Shown here: positions 17,738 through 24,467 of the stretch, one piece after another | Layout of the letters: each line of letters begins with the position of its first letter | Position numbering within the stretch: the first letter of the stretch is position 1 | Source of the DNA: Bacteroidales bacterium | GTDB lineage: Bacteria > Bacteroidota > Bacteroidia > Bacteroidales > Muribaculaceae | Assembly (NCBI GenBank): GCA_004554255.1 | Contig: SFNC01000004.1 | Location: forward strand, 1-42,983 | DNA length: 42,983 nucleotides | Direction of reading: 5' to 3' | The notes under the pieces: model-generated | The model's input: the letters and a program-made list of their open reading frames with translations, nothing else | Told to the model about the DNA's origin: nothing | The model's database searches: none | Made by a program: the position numbers and the translations under genes

Positions 17738-18352
17738 TTAACGTAAATCAATAAGCTCGATGTCCTTGTTCATGCGGGCGTCGAATTCAAAGTAGCTCTT
17801 GGGCAAAACTTTTCCCTTAGTAAACGATTTAATGACTATAGTTGTTGAGCCTGAGCCCATATTTGCAGAAATCCGCGTAGGGATAAACGTTTTTGCGTTA
17901 ACAGTTACGGTAGCCGACCTTACGGCCTGTGCCTTGCTCCGCGCCGTAAGCTGAATCTTGTAAAATCCGGCCGGAGCGGTGAGCAATTTTGCCGTATAGT
18001 GCGCCTTATAACCGCTGATAACCCTGAAGGGGTTGCTCTCCAGCAGCTCGGCCTCGGTGGGCTCGGTGAGCGATACCTCCTTCGCCGAGCGCTGCAAAGT
18101 CCACTGACTGCGGCCATTATACCATACTGCCAGGTCGCCTGAGTTGTATGTGAACTTATTGTGGCAGACGGTCATTGTGCCGTTCCCGGACCCGCCATTG
18201 CCGCTGAAGGAGAAAGTAACAGAAACGCTCTGCGGCTTGGTAAGCGCGGCCGCCACGCGGTCCATAATCTGATCGGCCGACATCGCCGAACGTTCGCTGA
18301 ACACGAACAGCGAGACAGCCGCAAGTATCATTAACGATGCTATTCTTTTCAT
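17738..18352 (-). CDS. LolA-like outer-membrane lipoprotein carrier protein
   Basis: The 204-residue product has a signal peptide (MKRIASLMILAAVSLFVFSERSAMS) and begins the mature part with ADQIMDRVAAALTKPQSVSVTFSF, the usual opening of LolA/LolB-fold proteins. The beta-rich middle (NKFTYNSGDLAVWYNGRSQWTLQRSAKEVSLTEPTEAELLESNPFRVIS) contains the W-Y-N-G segment and the LLESNPF stretch common in Bacteroidales LolA. LolA ferries lipoproteins from the inner to the outer membrane; this member could also be one of the divergent paralogues with another ligand. Its start overlaps the ftsK stop by 4 bases, which implies translational coupling. Confidence 0.85.
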   Translation of the reverse strand: MKRIASLMILAAVSLFVFSERSAMSADQIMDRVAAALTKPQSVSVTFSFSGNGGSGNGTMTVCHNKFTYNSGDLAVWYNGRSQWTLQRSAKEVSLTEPTEAELLESNPFRVISGYKAHYTAKLLTAPAGFYKIQLTARSKAQAVRSATVTVNAKTFIPTRISANMGSGSTTIVIKSFTKGKVLPKSYFEFDARMNKDIELIDLR

Positions 18353-21144
18353 CTCTGCGATAAAATTTCTTCAAGTGTTTCAGAATCAACAAGTACCTGG
18401 CGCGGTTTGTTCCCTGAGCCGGGTCCCACAACGCCGCAGGCCTCCAGCTGGTCTATAATCTTACCGGCGCGGTTGTAGCCCACATTGAAACGTCGCTGCA
18501 GAATGGAAGTCGAAGCCGTCTGCTGGTTCACCAGGAACCTCGCGCAATCGTCGAAGAGCACATCGCGGTCCATAGAGCCGCCGGCAATCTTTATACCGGT
18601 GCCGGTATCGGCATTATTGCCGGTAGCAGCGAGCGCCGGGTCGGGCAGCATGTAAGGCTGAGCGAATCCCACCTGGTTGTTCACGAAGTCGCAAATTCTC
18701 TCCACCTCGTCGGTGGAAATAAACGCACACTGCACGCGCTCCATAGCCACACCGGCGCTGTAGAGCATGTCGCCGCGTCCCACCAGGCGGTTTGCGCCCG
18801 GGCGGTCAAGGATGGTGCGCGAGTCCACCATCTGGTTTACGCGGAAGGCAATACGCGCGGGGCAGTTCGCCTTGATAAGACCGGTAAGCACGTTCGTGGA
18901 CGGGCGCTGCGTGGCGATAATCATGTGTATACCCACGGCACGGGCCTTCTGGGTTATACGGGTCACCGGGCCTTCGATTTCCTTACCGGCTGTCATGATA
19001 AGGTCGGCGAACTCATCAATAATCACCACAATGTACGGCATGTACTTATGGCCCTTCGCGGGGTTAAGGGCTCGGCTGATAAACAGTCGGTTATAATCCT
19101 TGATATCGCGCGTATGCGCCTCTTTCATAAGGGCATAGCGCTGGTCCATCTCCACGCAGAGACTGTTCAGCACGGCCAGCACGCGGTTGGTGTCAATCAC
19201 AATCGGGTCGTCGTCCTCATCGGGCAGCTTCGCCAGATAATGCTTCTCCAGCTTGGCATACAGCGAGAACTCAACACTCTTGGGGTCTATGAGCACAAAC
19301 TTAAGGTCAGCGGGATGCTTCTTATATATAAGAGAGGCGATAATAGCATTGAGGCCGACGGATTTACCCTGACCGGTAGCACCGGCCACCAGGGCATGCG
19401 GCATAGAGGCGACATCCATAACAAATACCTCATTGGATATTGTCGCACCCAAAGCCACCGGCAGCGCCTTTGAGCTGTCCGTGAACTTGGGCGATGCCAA
19501 CATCTGGCGCATCGACACTATCTGGGGGTCGCTGTTCGGCACCTCTATACCCACCGTGCCGCGTCCCGGCATCGGCGCGATTATACGTATTCCGGTGGCT
19601 TTCAGCGACATGGCAATGTCGTCCTCCAGGTTTTTAATGGAGGAAATCCTGGTGCCTTCCACGGGCACAATCTCGTAGAGAGTAATCGTGGGACCGACAG
19701 TAGCTTTAATGGACTTGACAGAAATCTTGTAATTGGCGAGAGTGCGCACAATATGCTGCTTGTTCTGGTCAAGTTCCTTCTGATCAACGGAATGGGTCAC
19801 GGGTCTGTCCTCCAGCAGGTCCAGGCCCGGCTGTTTGAATCGCGGCAGACTTGCGTGCGGGTCATAATCGTCGTTTGTGGGCCCGTCAATCACAATAGCC
19901 TCATCCTCCTCATCGTCGGCCTCGCCATGCAATTCGGGGCGTTCCACCTCGAAAGTAGGCTCCGGTGCAGGGTCTTGAGTATCATCGTCTATGGTGAAAG
20001 CCGTGTCTTTAACAGCGGGTTCGGCAGGTTTTGCGGGGGTCTCAGCCACCGGCTCAGCCGGGGCGTTTATGACCTGCGTAATGACAAAGGGCTGCGAGAG
20101 ATTGTCCTGCGGAGTCTCCTCTGCCACAGTCACTTCCTCCTTATCCTCATATTCATCTTCAACGTCTTCCCCACCGGGATTTTCAGGGTCTTTTTTATCC
20201 GGACCCTTCACCGTCAGCGAGAAACGCGGCATGTACTTCGCGCATAAATTTGCCGCGCGCTTCAGCGGATAATAAAAAGCGCATACGGTAGCCACCAGGA
20301 GCACCAACGTCACCAGCACCGGACCCATCCAGTCCGTTGCGGCGAACAGCGTCTTATGCAACATCCGGCCGTGGGTGCCGCCCCACAGCACTGCGGTATC
20401 GGCAGTGGCGGTGACGAGCCCGGCCACAACCGACACGGTTATGGCTGTGAGCAGACATTTAAATGTAAAACTCCAGAAATTTATCTTCCATTTGGCGATT
20501 AGACATCCGCCGATGGCGAACAGATAAATAGCTATCACAAAGGCTCCAAGGCCAAGCGCGTCCGTAAACAGCGCGTGGCCGAGCCAGGCACCGAAAGCGC
20601 CACCGGTGTTGTTAACAGTCTTGCCGCTCTCCACTATCTGCGCAACAGTATTATTCAGCACAAGGCTCTGGTCCTCAGCAGCATTACGCAGGTGCGAGCA
20701 CAGGACGATGGTCATGGCTCCGGCAATAAGAATCGCGAAAATTCCCACAAATATGTGGAACCGTCGGTCAAACAGGAAAGCCGTTACGCCACCGGCACGC
20801 CCGGCGCGGCGGTCGGACTGCGGTTTGCGGCGGCGACGGCGCGGTGCTGCCGGCTCTTCGTGGGCGGCCGCATCGTTTTCCGCGTCATTGTCGGCGACGT
20901 CGGGAGTGTTTTCGTATTCCGGATTCTGCTCGCCGGCCTGATAAGTATCGTCGGTATCCGTGCCAACGTCCTCATTGTCAGCGAGTACAGTCACCGGTCC
21001 CGTATTATCCTCAAACGGCTCGGGCGGAGTGAGGTCCGGAACATCGTGGCGGCGCACCACACGCTTGGGGCGCCGCGGGCCTTGTGTGTTATTGGCGGGA
21101 GATTTTCCGCCTATGTCTCCGAGATGGAGGTCAAAATCGTCCAT
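18349..21144 (-). CDS. ftsK: DNA translocase FtsK
   Basis: FtsK anchors at the septum and pumps chromosome ends so that dimers can be resolved by XerCD. The 931-residue product has an acidic/basic N-terminal extension (1-115, with RRRRRK at 102-107) and about four membrane segments between residues 128 and 291. An acidic Pro/Glu linker (about 315-435) precedes the alpha/beta motor. The motor shows Walker A GATGQGKSVGLNA at 588-600 and Walker B YIVVIIDEFADLI at 704-716. The C-terminal winged-helix gamma domain (LQRRFNVGYNRAGKIIDQLEACGVVGP) recognises the KOPS/dif-proximal sequence. It lies between rpe (11 bases away) and the LolA-like gene (4-base overlap). Confidence 0.97.
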   Translation of the reverse strand: MDDFDLHLGDIGGKSPANNTQGPRRPKRVVRRHDVPDLTPPEPFEDNTGPVTVLADNEDVGTDTDDTYQAGEQNPEYENTPDVADNDAENDAAAHEEPAAPRRRRRKPQSDRRAGRAGGVTAFLFDRRFHIFVGIFAILIAGAMTIVLCSHLRNAAEDQSLVLNNTVAQIVESGKTVNNTGGAFGAWLGHALFTDALGLGAFVIAIYLFAIGGCLIAKWKINFWSFTFKCLLTAITVSVVAGLVTATADTAVLWGGTHGRMLHKTLFAATDWMGPVLVTLVLLVATVCAFYYPLKRAANLCAKYMPRFSLTVKGPDKKDPENPGGEDVEDEYEDKEEVTVAEETPQDNLSQPFVITQVINAPAEPVAETPAKPAEPAVKDTAFTIDDDTQDPAPEPTFEVERPELHGEADDEEDEAIVIDGPTNDDYDPHASLPRFKQPGLDLLEDRPVTHSVDQKELDQNKQHIVRTLANYKISVKSIKATVGPTITLYEIVPVEGTRISSIKNLEDDIAMSLKATGIRIIAPMPGRGTVGIEVPNSDPQIVSMRQMLASPKFTDSSKALPVALGATISNEVFVMDVASMPHALVAGATGQGKSVGLNAIIASLIYKKHPADLKFVLIDPKSVEFSLYAKLEKHYLAKLPDEDDDPIVIDTNRVLAVLNSLCVEMDQRYALMKEAHTRDIKDYNRLFISRALNPAKGHKYMPYIVVIIDEFADLIMTAGKEIEGPVTRITQKARAVGIHMIIATQRPSTNVLTGLIKANCPARIAFRVNQMVDSRTILDRPGANRLVGRGDMLYSAGVAMERVQCAFISTDEVERICDFVNNQVGFAQPYMLPDPALAATGNNADTGTGIKIAGGSMDRDVLFDDCARFLVNQQTASTSILQRRFNVGYNRAGKIIDQLEACGVVGPGSGNKPRQVLVDSETLEEILSQR

Positions 21145-21155
21145 AAAATACTTTA

Positions 21156-21800
21156 TTAGAGGCTCTTAAGTTGTGAAATAACATTCTCTGGCGACTCTGC
21201 GCCGAAAACAGCGCTGCCGGCCACAAGTGCATCGGCCCCGGCTTCAGCCAGGAGAGGCGCCGTGGTAAGGTTCACGCCACCGTCTATCTCTATAAGAGCC
21301 TTGGAACCGCTTTCATCTATCATCGCCTTGAGGCGGCGCGTCTTGTCAAGTATCTGCGGAATGAACTTCTGCCCGCCGAAACCGGGGTTTACGCTCATCA
21401 GCAGAACCATGTCCAGCTCCGTAATAATGTCCTGGAGTGTGATTATCGGCGTTGCCGGATTCAGTGTCACCGCCGCCTTCATGCCCGCCGCCTTGATGCT
21501 CTGCACGGTACGGTGCAGGTGGATGCACGCTTCCTGGTGTACGTTCATGATTGCCGCGCCGGTATCGCGCACCTGACTGACGAATTTATCAGGGTTGACA
21601 ATCATAAGATGCACGTCCAGCGGCTTTTCGGCCTTACGGGCTATGGCGTCTATCACCGGAAATCCGAAGGATATGTTGGGGACAAATACGCCGTCCATCA
21701 CGTCAAGGTGGTACCAGTCCGCCTCGGAGCGGTTAAGCATTTCTACATCACGGTCAAGGTTGCCGAAGTCGGCAGACAAAAGTGAGGGAGAAACTATCAT
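21156..21800 (-). CDS. rpe: Ribulose-phosphate 3-epimerase
   Basis: Rpe interconverts ribulose-5-phosphate and xylulose-5-phosphate in the pentose phosphate pathway. The 214-residue TIM barrel shows SPSLLSADFGNL at the N terminus and the metal/catalytic motifs WYHLDVMDGVFVPNISFG (about 31-48) and DVHLMIVNPDKF. It also has LLMSVNPGFGGQKFIP, and IEIDGGVNLTTAPLLAEAGADALVAGSAVFG near the C terminus, which binds phosphate. Length is normal (E. coli 225). It follows dedA by 27 bases and precedes ftsK by 11. Confidence 0.97.
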   Translation of the reverse strand: MIVSPSLLSADFGNLDRDVEMLNRSEADWYHLDVMDGVFVPNISFGFPVIDAIARKAEKPLDVHLMIVNPDKFVSQVRDTGAAIMNVHQEACIHLHRTVQSIKAAGMKAAVTLNPATPIITLQDIITELDMVLLMSVNPGFGGQKFIPQILDKTRRLKAMIDESGSKALIEIDGGVNLTTAPLLAEAGADALVAGSAVFGAESPENVISQLKSL

Positions 21801-21827
21801 TGTGTTTATTATCAGTGGGTTTTGTTA

Positions 21828-22508
21828 TTAAATTTCAATCTCTTTCTCTGCCTTGTGCGTAAACCAGCGGTACACCATAAAGGCCAGAATAAATATCAGC
21901 AGCGCCAGTCCTGCATACGAGAAATATGTGTTGTACTCCTCGATTTTTTCCAGCAGCACGTCCAGCGACACTGTTTTTCCCAGCCAATAGCCAAGTCCGC
22001 CGAGAATAGCATTCCAGACAAATGCGCCGAGGGTGGTAAACAAGCAGAATTTACCGACATTCATGCGTGCGAGTCCGGCAGGGATGGATATAAGCTGACG
22101 GACGGCAGGGATCAGGCGGCCAAAGAATGTGGACGCCGCGCCATGTTCATCGAAATACTTCTCGGCTTTCTCCACTTTCTCCCGGTTAATCAGACACATG
22201 TGTCCAATCCGCGAATTGGCGAATTTATACACAAGCGGCCGGCCTAGCCATACGCTGAGGTAATAGTTTACCAACGCTCCTATCAGCGCTCCGGCCGTTG
22301 CAACCAATACCACGGCAACAACATTCATATCTCCCTTTGTCACAGCGAGATATGCTGCCGGGGGAACGACCAACTCGGAGGGAAACGGAATGAACGAGCT
22401 CTCGATTATCATGAACAGCAGCACGTACCAGTAGTTGGCATTGTCTATAAAGAACTGAAAGAATTCCTTTGCGTCGAAAAACAGAGCGCAGGGCAACGAA
22501 AAATCCAT
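21828..22508 (-). CDS. DedA family membrane protein
   Basis: DedA proteins are multi-pass inner-membrane proteins; some members flip undecaprenyl phosphate or phosphatidylethanolamine and support proton-motive-force homeostasis. The 226-residue product contains about five hydrophobic segments. It has the family signatures SSFIPFPSELVVPPAAYLA (about 36-54) and FFGRLIPAVRQLISIPAGLARMNVGKFCLFTTLGAFVWN with the conserved Arg-x-x-Pro and G-x-x-x-M/N pattern. I chose ATG 22508. A TTG at 22538 would lie inside the -7 box of the promoter at 22536-22567 and is rejected. This is the first gene of the dedA-rpe-ftsK-lolA-trxB run. Confidence 0.92.
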   Translation of the reverse strand: MDFSLPCALFFDAKEFFQFFIDNANYWYVLLFMIIESSFIPFPSELVVPPAAYLAVTKGDMNVVAVVLVATAGALIGALVNYYLSVWLGRPLVYKFANSRIGHMCLINREKVEKAEKYFDEHGAASTFFGRLIPAVRQLISIPAGLARMNVGKFCLFTTLGAFVWNAILGGLGYWLGKTVSLDVLLEKIEEYNTYFSYAGLALLIFILAFMVYRWFTHKAEKEIEI

Positions 22509-22535
22509 TGTTTTTGTGTTTTTTGTTTCAAGATA

Positions 22536-22567
22536 CAAAGGTACTGAGTTTCCGCGAAATTTCCAAA
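22536..22567 (-). promoter_or_regulatory. Promoter of the dedA-rpe-ftsK-lolA-trxB run
   Basis: On the minus strand TTTGG (complement of 22563-22567) is followed after 19 bases by TACCTTTG (complement of 22536-22543). This is an exact match to the Bacteroidetes -33/-7 pattern. The start codon is about 27 bases downstream of the -7 box. Confidence 0.8.
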
Positions 22568-22589
22568 CAGATAATTTCTTATAATCGTA

Positions 22590-23024
22590 CTAAGTTCCGA
22601 CATCCCGGAGCAATCCCCCGGCTTGCGCGTAATCTGTGCCCGCAGACCGGCCGTCGGGCTTAAAATGTCCCGGCGATAAGTCGGGATTAGCGAGCGTTGC
22701 GGGTTGTTCTTCGGAGGGTTCCTGCGGTGCATCGGACTGTTCCGCAGCGTTTTCCTCCGAAACATCCTTCTGCGCCTCGGCCTCACGTCGCTTTTGCTCG
22801 ATGCGTTCACGGCGACGGGCCTCACGGCGCTCACGGGCCTGCCTCTCGCGGTCTATCTCGTCGCGAATCCAAGAAATTGCAAAGTTGACATAGTTGTTAT
22901 TTGACAGTTTGCCATAAACCATGTAATCGTAAATCGCCATTACCGTAAGTTGACGCTGTTCCGGGTTGAGCTTGTCAATACGTTCTATCCAATTAGCTTT
23001 TAATGTGATGTTCTGTGCATTCAT
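22590..23024 (-). CDS. Hypothetical protein, DUF6291-like N terminus with charged coiled coil
   Basis: I do not recognise this 144-residue protein with certainty. Residues 1-60 (LKANWIERIDKLNPEQRQLTVMAIYDYMVYGKL ... FAISWIRDEIDRER) resemble the short DUF6291-type proteins seen in Bacteroidales phages and mobile elements. Residues 58-90 are an Arg/Glu-rich predicted coiled coil. The last 55 residues are Glu/Pro/Gly-rich and look disordered; the tail may be read-through into former intergenic DNA. The ATG at 23024 lies only 6 bases from the end of the miniature inverted-repeat element at 23031-23259. Its leader, and perhaps its ribosome binding GGGG, therefore come from that element. Confidence 0.6.
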   Translation of the reverse strand: MNAQNITLKANWIERIDKLNPEQRQLTVMAIYDYMVYGKLSNNNYVNFAISWIRDEIDRERQARERREARRRERIEQKRREAEAQKDVSEENAAEQSDAPQEPSEEQPATLANPDLSPGHFKPDGRSAGTDYAQAGGLLRDVGT

Positions 23025-23030
23025 AGTTTT

Positions 23031-23259
23031 AGACCCCGTTCCCCAATATTTGTTAACGCAGGGGGCGCAGATTTCGGTCAGATTCAGTCTTGCAGGTGAA
23101 GGAGCATAGCGGGCTATGTGACTGAACCAAAAGACTAAAGATGGCCGGGAGCTGCGAGAATACGCTAATATTATATTGTTCGCGGGTGCATGTTTTATTT
23201 ATTAATTTTAATTTATATTACACCGCCCCTGCATTAACAAATATTGGGGAACAGGGTCT
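23031..23259. mobile_element. 229-bp miniature inverted-repeat element between DUF6291-like gene and recO
   Basis: The left end (23031-23064: agaccccgttccccaatatt, then tgttaacgcagggg) is repeated inverted at 23226-23259, identical at all but two of 34 positions. Inside, 23066-23156 can fold into a long imperfect hairpin: CGCAG/CTGCG at the base, AGTCTT/AAGACT in the middle and CATAGC-GG-GCTATG at the tip. The remaining 60 bases are AT-rich. No transposase is encoded, so the size and ends fit a MITE-like non-autonomous element. It occupies nearly the whole gap between two divergent start codons (23024 and 23271). Related copies lie at 37572-37608 and 42837-42983. No clear target-site duplication is visible. 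Confidence 0.75.
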
Positions 23260-23270
23260 TAAGGCAAGTT

Positions 23271-24005
23271 ATGTACAGGCACATCCACGCGGTAGCGCTA
23301 CGCACCATAAAATATAACGACCGAAACGCGATACTCACGGCCTGGTCGGCCGAGATGGGTCGTGTGTCTCTGCTGATGCCCAATACGGCCACGCGCGAGA
23401 GCCGTCGCCGCCGAGCCCTGACAATGCCCCTGAGTATCTTTGAGGGGGAGGTGGACGACCGCCCGAACCGCGACATCCACACCATCCGCGACATGCGTCC
23501 GCAGGTGGTGACGCTCTCCGTGAGCGCCGACTTTACCAAAGCGGCAATTGCCATGTTCATAGCCGAATGCCTTGACAATATCCTGCGGGAATCTGCCGTC
23601 GGTGATACCCCGCTCTGGGAGCTGATACTGGACACCGTCATCACGCTTGAAAAGGCTGAAAACACCGCCGCCGTCGCCAACATGCACCTGTGGTTTCTGT
23701 ACCGGCTTTGTGTGATAGCGGGCGTGGAGCCTGACATGAGCACCTATGCCGAGGGCCGCCTCTTTGACTTGCGCAGTGGCACCTTCCGCGCGTCAGCACC
23801 GGGGCACAGCGACTATATCGAGGCCGCGCAGACGCCGGTACTCTATGCGTTGTCGCGACTTAACGCACGGTCGCTGCACCTGTTGCGCCTGACCGCCGAG
23901 CAACGCAACGACGTCCTTGACGCGATACTGCACTACTGCACCCTGCACGCACTGAACCCCGGGAGCCTCAAGACCCTCGACGTATTACGCTCTATATTCC
24001 ACTGA
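23271..24005 (+). CDS. recO: DNA repair protein RecO
   Basis: RecO works with RecR to load RecA onto SSB-coated single-stranded DNA in recombinational repair. The 244-residue product begins MYRHIHAVALRTIKYNDRNAILTAWSAEMGRVSLLMP, the N-terminal OB fold with the typical KYNDRNAIL and GRVSLLMP pieces. The helical C-terminal region contains NMHLWFLYRLCVIAGVEPDMSTY. The zinc-finger cysteines of some RecO proteins are not evident. The start is ATG 23271, with AAGG 7-10 bases upstream; an upstream in-frame TTG at 23244 lies inside the terminal repeat and is rejected. The repeat element ends 11 bases before the start, so the recO promoter must lie in or beyond it. Confidence 0.92.
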   Translation: MYRHIHAVALRTIKYNDRNAILTAWSAEMGRVSLLMPNTATRESRRRRALTMPLSIFEGEVDDRPNRDIHTIRDMRPQVVTLSVSADFTKAAIAMFIAECLDNILRESAVGDTPLWELILDTVITLEKAENTAAVANMHLWFLYRLCVIAGVEPDMSTYAEGRLFDLRSGTFRASAPGHSDYIEAAQTPVLYALSRLNARSLHLLRLTAEQRNDVLDAILHYCTLHALNPGSLKTLDVLRSIFH

Positions 24006-24019
24006 GGTGCGGGAGGGAT

Positions 24020-24050
24020 TATAAGTTTTATAAATCGTATAATTCTTATA
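24020..24050. other. AT-rich imperfect palindrome after recO
   Basis: TATAAG (24020-24025) and CTTATA (24045-24050) are inverted, with ATA/TAT also symmetric around the centre near 24035. It could be an operator or simply AT-rich spacer. Together with the terminator at 24260 and the mmdB fragment at 24348, it is all I see in the 462-base gap 24006-24467. Confidence 0.3.
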
Positions 24051-24259
24051 TGTCCTATACACATACATAAATGGTATCCGGGGGGATTTAGGATTATTTA
24101 AATTCTTTTAGCGGTGTGCGGCAGGGAATTGTCCCGCCGGTATTGTTAGTCCTATAAACAAGGCCAGAACCCGCCAAACAAAAGGCAAAAGCCCCCGCCC
24201 CGGTACGGAGTTGGGAAACTGTTGTACCGAGGTTCTCATAAATAAATAGTTGAAACGTG

Positions 24260-24294
24260 AAGAGCGCGCCGGGAAGTCCGACGCGCTCTTTTTT
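24260..24294. terminator. Intrinsic terminator
   Basis: AAGAGCGCG (24260-24268) pairs with CGCGCTCTT (24282-24290) around a 13-base loop, followed by further Ts. It can serve recO from the left, and from the right the amylase gene or the former mmdB tail. Confidence 0.8.
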
Positions 24295-24347
24295 GCGATA
24301 TTTGTCAGGCGGCGGGGATTATCCCGCACGCCGTGGGGTCAGTTATC

Positions 24348-24423
24348 AGGCGAGGAAGCCGAGGAGCGCACCGGCAGCCACAGCCGAACCGATAACACCG
24401 GCTACGTCGGGGCCCATAGCGTG
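24348..24423 (-). pseudogene. Duplicated 3' end of mmdB/oadB (76 bp)
   Basis: Positions 24348-24423 match 27459-27534, the final codons of mmdB, at 74 of 76 bases. On the minus strand it reads HAMGPDVAGVIGSAVAAG, then ALLGFLA and a TGA stop. The true gene has N for D and V for A at the two differing sites and ends in TAA. It is far too short to be functional. The two copies are in direct orientation 3,111 bp apart and enclose the amylase gene. It is either a leftover from insertion of that cassette into the mmdB tail or the last piece of a lost mmdB paralogue. Confidence 0.85.
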
Positions 24424-24467
24424 GCAGTAAATCCCGATTTTACGTTTATAACAACCGCGGGGGGATA

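Noticed and set aside
23031..23259. Insertion sequence with its own transposase
   Set aside because: The element is only 229 bp with no coding frame; the recO frame extends into it only by an alternative start.
24108..24329. Minus-strand 73-codon frame containing FNYLFMRTSVQQFPNS
   Set aside because: It spans a terminator and intergenic DNA. The segment looks like a translated non-coding repeat rather than a protein, and I could not support a function.
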